From Nymphalis io (lineage: Eukaryota > Arthropoda > Insecta > Lepidoptera > Nymphalidae), in contig NC_065897.1 of assembly GCF_905147045.1 (NCBI RefSeq), forward strand, positions 1,627,001 to 1,691,000: DNA of 64,000 bases, read 5' to 3'. Under the pieces are notes generated by a model. That model did no database searches. It saw nothing but the letters and a program-made list of their open reading frames with translations, and was not told the origin of the DNA. The translations under genes were made by a program, and so were the position numbers. Position 1 is the first letter of the stretch. Each line of letters starts with the position of its first letter. This document shows positions 33,541 through 45,847 of the stretch, piece after piece.

Positions 33541-35679
33541 GCGTGGTTCTTTTGTAATAATTTTCTACCTGGTACGAATTTAATAAAACCTACGTCGTGA
33601 CAAAGCTTATACAAAGAAGTCAAGAATATAGCTTTCTTTTGAATATAATACTCATGAGTGAGTCTCAAAGTAAATTACATAAATGTTCTAATTAGAAAGT
33701 ACTATTTTCATACATAGTAAGAACCGAACCTTACTTTAAATTACTTCTGCCCATAATACCGGACATTGAAGCTGAAGACACTGAGCGAACTACGAACTGA
33801 GATGTTTTGGTTAACCAGCCACATAATCGTAACGTAACAACGAAATGATCACATTGTACTGTGTTACACTCAAAATCAGAAACTAAAATTAATTTTAATT
33901 TAATATAATATGCAAATTAACAATCTATAAACCATTGATGTTATAACAAAGGTGTTATTTTATGAACATATCAAACTAAAATATTATAAAACATTAATCT
34001 TAAACTTGAAATAAATAAGAAAATAGTGTGGCGCACTGCAATTTTGTACAGCCCTGAAAAGAACATTTACGTTGTCAATATTTCTCAGACAATATTGTTC
34101 CTTAAGGCTCTGTCATAAACGTCAGATTGGTGTGCAACAATATGCCACTGGTAATCTATTGCACCATCTGTACGAGCGAGCGCCATAAATTATAGCTGTC
34201 TACGCGGTCTACCGGCTTCCATTTCCTAGTTCGAGCAAAGTGTTCCACTCACACCACCTTTACAAAAACAATGAATTTCCTATAGAAGGAAATAACATGA
34301 AGTCTTTACAAAATTTCGTTACATTAAAACTGATCTTAATAGTAAGGAATAATTTAAAAGCATGTATTTTATACTATCTCCATTTATTACGATTATTATT
34401 AGCTAACTCACAAAATTTGTTAATAATAAACCTATTCTAAGATCTCAAGATTTATAATTTAATACAGGTATAGAGTAATAATAATATAATGTCAATGTCA
34501 TGTAATTAATCAATCGACAGAATTATATAACAATATTTTTTTACGAGGTAACTTGACATGTCATATTTTAAATTAGATTTTTAAACAATTTATTAATTTA
34601 AAAAACGTTTTTTTCTATTACTACTAGGATTAAGTGACATCAAAGATTTCAACCCATATTGCGTGACAGCTCAATTTCTTTATTGGACTTTAAACTAAAA
34701 ACTGTTCCATTAAATATTAAGTACATTTCATAGATTAATTTAAAGTACCTGTACGACTGTGCTTCACTCGGCTCAATTAATAAAACCTAGTAATAATTTC
34801 TTTTTTATAGATCAACTTAAAAAGCAAAACCTTACCTATACATAAAATTGGAGCTGAACCGTAATAGCCATTTCCAATAAACACGAAACAAATATAGATG
34901 TTATATTGCTCATTTAATATATATTAATCTCGGTCGTAAAAGCGTATCCAATAATCCGTCAACGTTTATAATGTTGGGCAAGAAAAATATATATATATGG
35001 ATTTTTTTTTCTAGAACAATCGCATTGCCTTATTGATAACAGAGGTCTTTGTAAGCTCTGTGGTAAAGTGAACTAACAAAGTAGATGAAAGACGTTGAAT
35101 TGTTCAAACGTTCTTATTGTGCAAGCGTTACATTGGTTCATTATTTCGAATACTTCAAATTACGCTCTAAATAACGCAAAGCTTTGATGGTTGCCGTAAA
35201 TAATGGCATACTAGAATTTTACACATTATTGAGTTATTGTATTGGGTCCGATGTAAAAAACAATTAAAAGAAGTAGATTTTAGCGCTTTTTGAATTGGTT
35301 TTATAAAACATTAAATGAATTATATTATATTAATTATTATATATAGAATATAATGGAATAATATTCCATATATAATATTAATAACACTTAAAAACACTTG
35401 GTAGATAGATTAATTATATAATATAAAAAAAAAATTAAAAAACTCTGATATTTAATATTCTTGTAATTATGCCTTATTCATTCATATTAAATATTATTCT
35501 AGTGGCTATGATATGAAGCGCTGATTGGTTTTGAGCTTAATTCTTGGATCAGAAAAATAAAAATTTAGTCATATGGAACAAGAGTACTTTTATTTTTCTC
35601 TTTTATCATGAAGTAGTAAGTACCATAGTAGGATTTCAAATATGAATAATACTATTTACATATTTCTTAGCACTAAAAG
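33541..35679. other. No gene seen; 2.1 kb of AT-rich DNA
   Basis: A patch at about 34140-34240 is less AT-rich. An (AT)n run lies at 34986-35000. An AT-rich foldback with arms around ggaat/attcc is at about 35340-35385. The 66-codon frame at 34240-34440 is not convincing. Confidence 0.45.
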
Positions 35680-35936
35680 CTACTTGGTGGTAGGCATTTG
35701 TGCAAGCCCGTCTGAGTAGGTACCACGCATTCACGTAAAAAATACGGCCAAGCAGCAATACTTTGTATTGTTGTGTTCCAGTCTGAAGGGTGAGTGAGCC
35801 AGCTTAATTAAAAGCACTAGGCATATTAGTTCCCAAGGTTGTTAGCGAAACGGCGATGTAAGGAATAGTTTCTTTCAGCGTTATTGTTATGGGTGGTGGT
35901 GACTACTTTTATATAAAATAGATAGACGGACTGATA
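35680..35936 (+). repeat. Family B, near full length, diverged
   Basis: Runs from acttggtggtaggcatttgt through gtgagtgagccagctt to a decayed 3' end (gacggactgataaatt) in place of the usual tail. Confidence 0.75.
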
Positions 35937-36327
35937 AATTGTATCTAATGTAGTAAAAAAGGCAATAATCATTTTTCACGCGCTGATAATTCAATTCATT
36001 TTTTTAATAAATTACAAGGACGCAATATGGTACGAAAAGCACTTTTGTATAAACCATGCGCTTAGCGTTTACAAAAAAACCTTTGAAATGATAAAAGGGA
36101 CCCGAGGGTGCTTGCTTTTGAGATGCGACGTTGTCAAATAAACAAATACAAGAATGTATACTACAAAAAAGTAATATTTTCTTAAATTATTCTAATTTGA
36201 TGTAATCATTTTACATTTATACATAATGAAGTATTACATTTTTAAAGAAATTGTGATTTTTTATTGTAATAGTGGTGAGATTAACTCATTCGTTGGCTTA
36301 GTAAATATAAATATCTACATGAAACCA
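35937..36327. other. No gene seen
   Basis: AT-rich spacer. Confidence 0.5.
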
Positions 36328-36441
36328 TGCACCCTTAAACCGGTACGCAAAAATACTAAGTATTGCTGTTTGGCGGTAGAATATCTGATAAGTGGATGGT
36401 ACCTACCCAGACAGGCGTGCCCAAAGCTCTACCACCTAGTT
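36328..36441 (-). repeat. Family B 5' portion
   Basis: The blocks ttaaaccggtacgca, tattgctgtttggcggtaga and atggtacctacccagac, then caaagctctaccacc, correspond to about the first 110 bp of the element on the minus strand. Confidence 0.75.
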
Positions 36442-36794
36442 AAGACTACCCCTTTTACTTTACTCATAAATGCTAACATAATATAAGACTTAATGACCTT
36501 AAGCGTTACTAATAAATGCTGTATAGCAAGTAATAGGTACACTCTGATTTTTCTCTTTAAAAAGAAGACAAGCGTTGTATGACAATGCGATCAATCTATA
36601 ATACTACAACGCATACACATTTAAGAGACAAAACATGTTTATTTTATTTTTTATATTGTGTATACCAATAACGTTTTACATGCTTTTATACTTAAAATAT
36701 AATTGATATAATGAACAAGAAAGCGATCCAACCTTTTACAGATTCAATTTCATTTTTCAATTCAATACTATTTGGTTATACAGTTTGATTTTTA
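36442..36794. other. No gene seen
   Basis: AT-rich spacer. Confidence 0.5.
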
Positions 36795-37020
36795 TTAATC
36801 ACATAGGTTGTCCAAGGCTCCCGGCCGTCACGGCAGCATGCGCAAGCGATCCCGTGGCGCTCTTCGTTAAGACGGAAAAGGTACCGCTTGATTTTTTAGT
36901 GGATATTCAGATGTTCGGGGCGCACTCGGCACCTTGGACACCGGTGAGCCGGATATACCCCTCCCCCTGTTCCCGTGGAGGAAACACGTAATGTGTTTTT
37001 CCAGCTATAAAAAAGGCTAC
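36795..37020 (+). mobile_element. Family E: retroelement 3' end, longer copy
   Basis: Shares ttttttagtggatattcaga, gcaccttggacaccgg, acccctccccctgttcccg, ggaaacacgtaatgtg and tttttccagctataaaaaa with the minus-strand copy at 18222-18372. It extends about 70 bp further upstream into GC-rich sequence (gcgatcccgtggcgctctt). The open frames on both strands follow from its GC content. It is probably the end of a LINE ORF and 3' UTR. The clade is undetermined. Confidence 0.65.
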
Positions 37021-37310
37021 CGAATGCCGCCGAAGCTGAAGAAAATAAAATAAAATCTGGAATCTTGGTTGAAAGCATTTTTCTCTCTTCATTGTAGGAT
37101 AAAAACGATTTTCGATAAAACAAAATTACCTACGAAAATTACTTTCCTAGATAGAGGCTCCCATTATTAGAAATATAAATAAGACAGAGATGAAATTGCG
37201 TGGTAGATAGAACACGCAGATCTTAACAGAAAGTCGACATCAGATAACAGGGTTAAGTCCTTTTAATTTTATTTAGAGTTTATAGTTTATCTCTAGTTTG
37301 GCGGCAAAGA
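37021..37310. other. No gene seen
   Basis: AT-rich DNA downstream of the family E copy. Confidence 0.5.
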
Positions 37311-37420
37311 AAAACATTTCGAGAAAACCCACATCTGGTGTAATCCAGATATTGATCAACCCGCAATTGGGTTCAAACCATCTACTTATGAGGAGAGATA
37401 GCTTTTGGCAACGTACTCAG
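37311..37420 (+). repeat. Possible decayed family A middle part
   Basis: The sequences gaaaaacatttcgagaaaac and tattgatcaacccgcaattg align loosely with the middle of family A. Neither the head nor the tail is seen. Confidence 0.4.
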
Positions 37421-38529
37421 GAAACGTCGAAACATCGTTTTAAATATCAAGTACTTCTTGTATAGCGAAAAGTAAAATTCGTTCAAACGTTTACGTATTA
37501 ACAGATTTGTTAGAATCCATTCTTTTTCATACTTGTCATCTACTTAAATTCTGTAATTCGAGTAAATTATTCCCCCACGACTCGATCCGACTTTTGTCCG
37601 GATCTGATCCTTTGTCGATGCTGCACAATAAAATTTTATCCCGGAAACCTATTCGCAGTTACCTTTTATTATTATGTTGCAGATGCTATCCGGCTACTTT
37701 TCAGTGGAGGCCATTGTTGTCCCGCATAATGGGGGGTAACCTTTTTATTCCGCTTCAGATTTTGAATGTAGCCTCAGCGGTGAACTTATCAACCAATCTG
37801 ACAAATACGGTCAAGCCATTACGTGGCTTGATACAACGTGATTGGGCTTATATTTGTACCGAAATGTTAACTGTACACAACATTTGTTGAATGTTAAGTC
37901 GATATGCAAATGGCTTTTTCGTATGCTCAAATTATTTTTTGTGTGATTTTATTTTCGATGTCACATGTTTTCGGACGAAATATATTCGGCTTTTTTATTT
38001 TTTTTAATATTTTACACAGAGTACACCCATTTTATTTACATAGGTAATAGCGTTAATGATTTCATTTATCATTTACGTGCATTCTGTTGTTATTGTAATC
38101 GAACATTTGTTGTAATAATACAATGTGATGTGAAAAATCGCATCCTTAAGGTACCGTTCTTAATAAATAAAAATGTTTAAAATTATTTAAAGAAATAATG
38201 ATGAAACTAGATTATTATTTAAAACCACACAAACGCGCCTTAAAAGAGCAATTAATTGATTTGTATTGGGCGTCATTTTAATTGCTTTTCACATCCGGTA
38301 TACGATGTGAAACGGTTTGAATCGAGTAGTTCATGATGAAACTTCAATTAATCCATCAGTATTTGAATTGATTATTTCAAGTTTATATATAGGCAAATCA
38401 GTTGTTTTTATTAACATAATTATTTTATACTTTGGTTATAAATTTTTAGAAGTACATCGCAAAATGATTAGGGAGTTATACGGGTTTTTTTAGATTGGTA
38501 GGAAAATGCATGAATGTAACTGCTAATAG
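37421..38529. other. Unassigned; open block at 37507-37890
   Basis: A 127-codon plus-strand frame (37507-37890) overlies a GC-richer block with ccggatctgatcc and attgttgtcccgcataatgg. The translation shows no domain I recognise, is Leu/Cys/Ser rich, and has no clear splice signals or start context. It may be conserved noncoding DNA, an unknown repeat or an exon. Not called as a gene. Confidence 0.35.
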
Positions 38530-38645
38530 AGATTGGCCATCTAAGCCAATCCTTACATCACCAATGCGCCATCAACATTGGGAGCTAAGACTTTGTTCTT
38601 GTAATTACACTGTTTCACTCTTTTCAAATCTAAACACAATAATCC
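38530..38645 (-). repeat. Family B 3' half, old
   Basis: The blocks taatagagattggccatc, cttacatcaccaatgcgcca and acattgggagctaagac, then tgtaattacactg, match on the minus strand. Confidence 0.6.
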
Positions 38646-39689
38646 TTACTAATTATTATAAATGGGGAAGTGAGTTTGTTTGATTATTTATTTTTTACAC
38701 TTTCACGTCTTAACTATTCCATGAATTTTTTCATTCATGTTTTCAGGGGTTCAGAAAAAGACATAACCTGTAAAGCTGCAAACGGAGTCTAGTACTGCAG
38801 TTTAAGAATAATTGATAAATGGATATACCAATTCCGTGGCTGTGGAACATTAACAGGCTGTTACTTTTTTAAATTTTACTTTTCACTAAACTTGCGTCAT
38901 TATTAAGTAAAGATTTGATCACGCAATTAAGGTCTTGACGTGGCTTCTTGAAAGCAACTACCACTTTTTATCGAGGGTCGAAGTGGACGTATCAATCAAT
39001 TACTGAACCGACGCCTCAAGCGATATACGCTGCAGATAGGGTGAGCCGCACCTATCTATGAACACGGCTCGAGTTACTAACGATAAGCGAAATTATGAGA
39101 AAAACAAATTTGGAAACGAACTGAATTATTTGTGAATTTAAATTTGAGGTATATTATGTTTCAAACTTCCTTAGGAATCATGTATTTTTGTAAGGTATAG
39201 TTTTTATTAAAAGAATAGTTGACACCGTATTTCCTTAAATTAAAATTTCATATAATTACATCCGGTTATTTAAATACTACTTGTATTCATTTAAATCTGT
39301 AAAATTATTTTTAAATCGATCAGTTTGAAATGTATATTTTAATTTAGAATTTGTTTGAGTAAGCCCACGCAATTCTAGCATTTTTATATTATTATAGTAT
39401 AGTTTACAGGGAGAATAAATTAACTGGGATATTAATTATAGGAACGAGGCTTAATACTTATTCTGGTGACTCAAGTGAATCAATAATTTATTTATAAGCG
39501 AAAATCCCGCTCGTTCCTTGTACCAAAGTCAACGCCTATTGCTCACAGCCCTAATCAATACCTATCGCCTGTTATTTGCCGACATGACGTTTTTATTAAA
39601 TAAAACGCTTACAGAAACTGGACATAACTCTAATTGGATATTTCGTGTACATAAACAAAGTAAACATGACAGATATCTAAGAATGAAGA
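38646..39689. other. No gene seen; GC-richer patch
   Basis: The patch at about 38925-39070 (with cgacgcctcaagcgatatac) is unique and less AT-rich. The rest is AT-rich. Confidence 0.4.
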
Positions 39690-39990
39690 AACGTGGACAA
39701 ATAACGAAGTACGTTTTATTCCTGATATTATTTGAGATGTTGTGTTTACAGAAATGGGGCGACGTTCCGAAAGTAATTTTAAAATAACAACGGAATTGGA
39801 TAGAACTTGACTATGTTTGTGTGTGTATGTATGTATATTGTGTTTGTGTGTGTGTTTAAGAATCTTCTTCGCCCCACTTTTACTTATAATTCATGTCGTG
39901 GAAAGATAATATGTGCGGAAAACAAATAACGGACTATTTTTGATTCCTGATATTATTGGAGATTTTGTGTGTTCAGAAATTGGTAAGCAT
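39690..39990. repeat. Local direct duplication of about 65 bp
   Basis: The block acaaataacgaagtacgttt...ttcctgatattatttgaga...ttacagaaatgg (39696-39760) recurs as acaaataacggactattttt...ttcctgatattattggaga...ttcagaaattgg (39924-39986). An interrupted TG/TATG repeat (about 39815-39857) lies between the two. The offset is about 228 bp. The units have diverged, so the duplication is not recent. No gene is recognised in it. An 89-codon frame (39518-39787) overlaps the first unit. Confidence 0.65.
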
Positions 39991-40581
39991 ATATGTTTGT
40001 AACACGTGTTGTACATGTATGTATGTGAGTATGTCAGTTTTACATATATTAAAGCAGTAGAAAATTTGTGTAACAAAAACATCGAATTAATTTATCAAAA
40101 AACAAGTGCATGCTATAAAAGAGAACACGAAATGCTTTTTTTATTATGTAGAGACAAACTTTTACGAGGTCTTAAATAGGGGACAAAGTTTTTTATTTTA
40201 TTTTAAAACTTTATTGATTACACACTAGGAACAAATCGCGGAGTTATTGCTTGAATGATTTCTCAACTCGTCAAATTTTAGTACAACTGGAAGAATAACC
40301 CAACACAACCCTTTTACTACCCGACCCTGGCTTTAAGCCAAGGATCATAAGGTCTTTAAATACTTATATGCCGATCACTGACTAATTTAATATAATTATT
40401 ATATGTATATATTTTGTTTTTATAATCCCGATAACAAAATAAATACATATAATTGGAATATAACTTGATTAAATAATTAAAAACCAACTTAATTAAATAA
40501 CTTCATACTATTTCATGATTTGGTCAAAGTCGAATTCATCTCATGTCGTACCTACGTCGTTACACGTATACACTAAAAAAA
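39991..40581. other. No gene seen
   Basis: AT-rich spacer with tatgtatgt-type low complexity at its left edge. Confidence 0.5.
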
Positions 40582-40883
40582 GCCGAGATGGCCCAGAGGT
40601 AAGAACGCGTGAATCTTAACCGATGATCGTGGGTTCAAGCCCGGGCAAGCAACACTGAATTTTCATGTGCTTAATTTGTGATTATAATTCATCTCGTGCT
40701 TTACGGTGAAGGAAAACATCGTGAAGAAACCTTCATGTGTCTAATTTCACTGAAATTCTGCGACATGTGTATTCCACCAACCCGCATTGGAGCAGCGTGG
40801 TGGAATAAGCTCCAAACCTTCTCCTCAAAATGAGGAGAGGAGGCCTTTAGCCCAGCAGTGGGACATTCATAGGCTTTTACTGT
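40582..40883 (+). mobile_element. Family A SINE, full length
   Basis: Head gccgagatggcccagaggta, B box gggttcaagcccggg, full body, and tail ggcctttagcccagcagtgg. Flanks share gtatac(a/t)ct-like sequence (cgtatacact at left, tgtatacta at right), which suggests a partly decayed target-site duplication. Confidence 0.9.
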
Positions 40884-41682
40884 ATACTATTTCATGTTTT
40901 ATATATAATAAAAAGAATTGTTCTGAAATTTTCTAAATACAATTCTTAAAAGGTAACTTTTCACCTATAATGAATTTAATAAAACTGTTTTCAAACTATC
41001 AATCGTCTCTATATGCTATATTAAACAGTGCTCATGAATTTCCAAACATTCCAATTCCATTGAAATTTTGAATCTTTCCTCAAATTGAATGAGGATGACA
41101 AACTATGCGACGTGTCGTACGAGCAAGATACCTGAAAGCCTACGTAAAGACCAAAGAATGAGGGCAGATGCCATTGTCACGCTATATCACCGCATATTAT
41201 TATTAATTTACCGAGCTATCGCCGGATTGTCGACGTCACTTCGAAACGCCATCATGACTTCAATAAAGTCCTGAATTCAAAGAATTTAATCGTTCCTTTC
41301 TATTGGATCATTAAGGATTTTTTTAATTATTCGATAATGCTATTATATAAATAATCTTTATGCATGTATAGAATATAATGACTGATTGTTTTAATATTAA
41401 ATTCTAAAATAATAAAATGCAATATAGATATTTGTTGTTTCGTGTATTATAATCACTCGTATTTTCTAGAGCTCTCAGATAGTTGACGCCTTTGTAGTTC
41501 AACAGACACTTGAATTTAAGGAATTTCAACGTTCTGTCGTTTTGAATCGTTGAGCTATTTCCCAATTTACGCTTCCAGTTATTTCCGCTATTTTATATCT
41601 TTCCATTTGGTTTACAGTGTAATTTTATCCTCATTTGATAAAATAAAAAATACATTAAACTAATAACCAGTAAATATCTAAC
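40884..41682. other. No gene recognised; small open frame at 41089-41274
   Basis: A 61-codon plus-strand frame (ATG at 41089) covers a GC-richer block rich in Arg, Thr and Ser. It has no signal peptide or domain I recognise. The surrounding DNA is AT-rich. Possibly a conserved element. Confidence 0.35.
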
Positions 41683-41925
41683 TGCCTGGCAAAGACGTTA
41701 TATCTTATTGAGGAGGTTTGAAGATTATTCCACCACACTGATATAGTGGAGGTTGATGGATATACATCAGGCAGATTGTACAATCAACACATACAAGTTT
41801 TTTTACAATTTCAACAGCGAGCACGAGATGAATTATAAACATAAATTTAGCTCATGAAATCTCAGCGTTGCTTGCCGGGGTTTGAATCCATAATCTTATA
41901 TTAAAATCTCAACTTCTTATATAGT
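41683..41925 (-). mobile_element. Family A SINE, old copy
   Basis: On the minus strand the B-box region (ggattcaaaccccggc), the gagctaaatttatgt block, and the tail (ctcaataagata) are recognisable. The head is decayed. Confidence 0.65.
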
Positions 41926-43280
41926 AAAACTAAATGCAGTTACGAATCTAAATTCCCCCAAGCATAACAAAAAAAACTCACTTAATTAAATTGATTCCCT
42001 TTCAATAGTTTTCGCAAATATTTACGCAAAAAGCGCCAAACGGTTGTGTATCAAAAAACTTACCATGTAAACATGTTACTCGTATATTAAGGTGAAAAAC
42101 AAGTTGTAAAATATTGAATCATACTCGCTGACAGCTATACTGGCACGACGGCCATGATAGATGATAGGAAACCATAGTCAAGTGAGGGAATTATGTAAGC
42201 TACGTATCTGATACAATTTATTAACTTACTTATGCTAATTGACGTACATATCTGGTATTTTAATACGAACTTTGGTGAAAAGGTTAATAACATTAAATGT
42301 TGAACGTAATTTGTTTTTGATGACAAATTGATTAATATGCAAACTAGAAACGGCTCAATTATGAAATATATATTAATAATCAATTATCATTTAGCTAGAG
42401 AATTATATATTGAAAAGGATTGCCTTTAAAATATAATTCACTTGTATAAAGCGAATGACGGGTAAGCTCCACTGAAGATATAACTCACAAAGTTACATAA
42501 ATCTTTGTTTTGACATTTGATAGGTAGATACTGTTCGCTATGACCTTGCGTTATCATAAAAATTAAGCGCTTCTCATTCTAGTGCTCAGTCTCAAGTTTG
42601 ATTTCATAAAATATTTCCAAACGTTAAATTTTTAGTGAATATTATGCTGACCAAATAATGCGGGATTCTCACCCATTAAACGCTTTTGAATTTTCGATAG
42701 AATCAGTGAGATGATCCCATAGATCATTCAAATCTGTCAAATCCGCTCATGCTCTACTCATGAGCAAGCGGTCTATGGTGTATGCCTCAGGGAATAGCAG
42801 ATCTATCTTATTTTAATACTTGGCCAGCATAACAGCTAATTTTGTTTGCTAAGCATCAATAAGTTTCTGGTGGCAGCAGTTGTAGAGTTTCACATACAAA
42901 CATAATAATCCACTATTGTACTGTACTGTATTGTATTGTTTTTTACATTAAGTTAAAGTATTTTAACTTCGAACTTCGTGTGCGCTTGTTTTCATTCAAT
43001 TAGAGTGGAAACTTTTTTACCTTCATTTAGAGATTCGGACGCGATTTGAATTCACGATACGATGCACGATTAGAAAAAAGAATACAATAAATAATTGTTA
43101 AATAAATTTGCTTCTTTTATACCCTTTAAATTATAAAACATAATTAGGTATAACCTAAACATAACAAACATATAACATAAAATAATAAATTCATATATTA
43201 TAAAATATTTTGGTGGGCAAGCATAAAAGTAAAGGGCTTTTGACTTGACTTGACTAGTAAAGACTTTTTGGGCACATGAA
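41926..43280. other. No gene seen; hairpin near 42745-42775
   Basis: AT-rich overall. The sequence ccgctcatg...catgagcaagcgg at about 42750-42775 can form a short hairpin with a 7-bp core stem and a 7-nt loop. No known microRNA sequence is recognised in it. Confidence 0.4.
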
Positions 43281-43434
43281 CTAAGATAATTGGCGCCGTA
43301 AGAAATTTTAATCATACCTCACATAGCCAATGCGCCAACGACCTTAGGAACTAAGATTTTGTATTCCAGCTGTAGATACACTGGCTCACTCACCCTTTAA
43401 ATAGGAGCACAGCAATACTAAGTATTGCTGTTTT
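43281..43434 (-). repeat. Family B, internal part
   Basis: Matches from ttggcgccgtaagaaatttt to agcaatactaagtattgctg. The 3' box and tail, and the 5' end, are missing. Confidence 0.65.
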
Positions 43435-43579
43435 TCATTTTTCATATTATATAAGATATGCTTGATTCATCAAATGTAACACAATCTTGATTTTATTTAT
43501 GAAAAAAAAGTTTTAAAAGTAGAAAACCTGCAAAAATGTCTTATTGGACTAGTTTAACCCAATGAGAGCTAAAAACTGA

Positions 43580-43665
43580 TATTTGACAGACTTTCATCCA
43601 ACACATGCAAGTTTCCTTACGATGTCCTCCTTCAATTAAAAAAAAAACTCGAGCAAACGAAAACT
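43580..43665 (-). repeat. Family A middle fragment
   Basis: The sequence caacacatgcaagtttcctt followed by acgatgtcctccttcaatt matches the middle of family A on the minus strand. Confidence 0.5.
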
Positions 43666-43851
43666 TAGTTATGTGACAATTCTCAGTTACTGATTTATTA
43701 ATTATTATTTTAATTACATCAGCTTGAATAAATTTTCATTCATTAAAGATTCATTCATTAAAATTATTAATTCTATATTTTGTTATAACTAACTTGTGTC
43801 TGCGTATATTGTTACCGGTAATAATACAATTCGATTTAGAACATAAAAAAC

Positions 43852-43867
43852 CGAGGACATGTCCTCG
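43852..43867. repeat. Perfect 16-bp palindrome CGAGGACATGTCCTCG
   Basis: A perfect GC-containing palindrome in AT-rich flanks, with the central acatgt typical of p53/p63-like or nuclear-receptor-like inverted half-sites. The function is unknown, and chance cannot be excluded over 64 kb. Confidence 0.6.
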
Positions 43868-44548
43868 CTTCGTATTTGAAACTGAGGGCCAAACAGTGTG
43901 ATCGATTAAAACGGAGAAACAGGACAGACAAACATATAAATCAACTTTAATCAGCGATATAGTTTATTTTAAAGAGGATGTTGTTGTTGTGTAACCAAAA
44001 AGTATATCGATTATTCCTAAGAGAATCAACGTTAAGTTTACAAAATCCGTACAATTTTGACGTGTGCTGTAGAATCGTATTTAATACACTGAACACAGTT
44101 TCTATTTCCAGCCTGCTGGAGTCATAAATAATCCATTTGGTGGAGAATCGAACGCGTGCATTCTGTATGATATAAATAGCCACATTCCATATTATCGCGT
44201 GGTATACTTTAATTCTGGCATGCTATAGATGGTAGGGTTAATAAACGGAGGAACTTTTATGTATACAACTAAAAGCCCGAATTGGTCTTAACTACAATGA
44301 ACCGGTTGAAACCAGATGGGGAACAAAATCTGATTAATGTTATGTTATGTATTTTAATAAAAGATTTAAATGTTCAGTGATTTTTTTAATAACTTGGTGT
44401 AGTATGTTTTCAATATTTAAAATAAAAATAATAAAAAAATAAAATTGTTGCAATTTTTGTAATCACATAAAACACTATCAAAAACTTAATTTAATTAAAA
44501 AAAAAACTATTAATAATTGAATACATAAGATAATAGCAAAATTTACAT
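43868..44548. other. No gene seen
   Basis: AT-rich DNA. The 78-codon minus frame (43947-44183) shows no recognised domain. Confidence 0.45.
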
Positions 44549-44798
44549 TTTTTTTTATAGTGTAGGTAGGCGGACGAGCCTATAGACATTGGCATTACGC
44601 TTACATCGCCAATGCTCGACCAACCTTGGAAAGTAAGATGTTATGTCCCTGGTGCCTGTAATTACACTGGCTCACTCACCCTTCAAGCCGGAACACAATA
44701 ATACCAAGTACTGCTATTTTGCGGTAGAATATTTGATAGGTGGATGGTATATGTATATATAACCTACTGAGATAAGCTTGCATAAAGCCTACCAGTGA
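44549..44798 (-). repeat. Family B with internal deletion
   Basis: The T-run and aggtaggcggacgagc jump straight to ctatagacattggcatta, so the ccatcaggtggcc part is missing. The remainder is well preserved up to gcttgcataaagcctacca. A tatatgtatata insertion lies near the 5' end. Confidence 0.8.
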
Positions 44799-44885
44799 TT
44801 TAATTACATACATATATAAAAGGAGTCATTTTACAATCATAACTATAACAAAATGTGTTAAAACATAATTATTATGTCTTCCTAA

Positions 44886-45085
44886 TTAAATTTGACTGCG
44901 GTTGTCATTAGGGAGATTAACCGAGCAGAAAGTATGGCAGTTGAGCCATCCCAGGTAACTACTAAACTTTGGGCCGACACAGGGTATTTCTCGACCAATA
45001 AGTCCAATAACTTTTTTGAAGCCTAAACCAGGATTTGAACTCAGAATATTTGCAGCCGTATAAGCAAGCAACGAATTTAGAATTA
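44886..45085 (-). mobile_element. Family D-like tRNA SINE, old copy
   Basis: On the minus strand a tRNA-like head (cttgcttatacggctgc) and a near-consensus B box (gagttcaaatcctgg) are followed by caaaaaagttattggactta and ttagtagttacctgggat. The order fits a family D relative. Confidence is limited by decay. Confidence 0.45.
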
Positions 45086-45268
45086 TCATACTTTTTATAT
45101 GCTATATAACACATAAGTTAGACAAACTCTTGTAATAATGTAATGGCATTTTTCTAGTTGAAATTGAATGAAAATAATGTAAGAATAAAATTTTAAGATC
45201 AGTGCTGAAGATGAAGTTGTATGTCAACTTAAATTATAGGTTTATAATTATAGCGAGGTGATTATAAT

Positions 45269-45588
45269 ACAGTAAACAGTACAGTAACAGTCTGTTAATG
45301 TCCCACTGCTGGGCTAAGGCCTCCTCTCCCTTTTGAGGAGAAGGTTTTGGAGCTTATTCCACCACGCTGCTCCAATGCGGGTTGGTAGAATACACATGTG
45401 GCAGGATTTCAATGAATTTAGACACATGCAGGTTTCCTCACGATGTTTTCCTTCACCGTCAAGCGCGAGATGAATTATAAACACAAAATAAGCACATGAA
45501 AATTCAGTGGTGCTTGCCCGGGTTTGAACCTACGATCATCGGTTAAGATTTACGCGTTCGAACCACTGGGCCATCTCGGCTTTTTTTT
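45269..45588 (-). mobile_element. Family A SINE, full length, with target-site duplication
   Basis: Intact on the minus strand from head (right) to a tail of (acagta)-type repeats (left). The 11-bp direct repeat gtgattataat at 45258-45268 and 45589-45599 marks the insertion. The next copy (45630) points the opposite way. Confidence 0.93.
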
Positions 45589-45629
45589 GTGATTATAATG
45601 TTTATGGGTAACATAAAAACAAATTATTA

Positions 45630-45847
45630 TTTGTGTTTATAATTCATATCGCGCTTGATGCTGAAGGAAAACATTGTAAGGAAACCTGCAAGTGTCTAAT
45701 TTCATTGAAATTCTGCCACACATGTATTCAACCATATATATTGGAGCAGCGTGGTGGAATAAGTTCCAAACCTTCTCCTCAAAAATGGAGAGGGAACCTT
45801 AGCCCAGCAGCGGGACATTAACAGGCTGTAAATGTACTGTACTGTGA
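45630..45847 (+). mobile_element. Family A SINE, 5' truncated, head-to-head with its neighbour
   Basis: Begins at gtgtttataattcatatcgc and ends in aggctgtaaatgtactgtac. The tRNA head is missing. With the copy at 45269-45588 it forms an inverted pair with arms of about 215 bp. Confidence 0.88.

Noticed and set aside
36785..37123. Overlapping open frames on both strands
   Set aside because: They cover the GC-rich family E retroelement 3' end, which also occurs at 18.2 kb.
42750..42775. Hairpin as a possible microRNA precursor
   Set aside because: The stem is too short for a precursor, and no known mature microRNA sequence is recognised.
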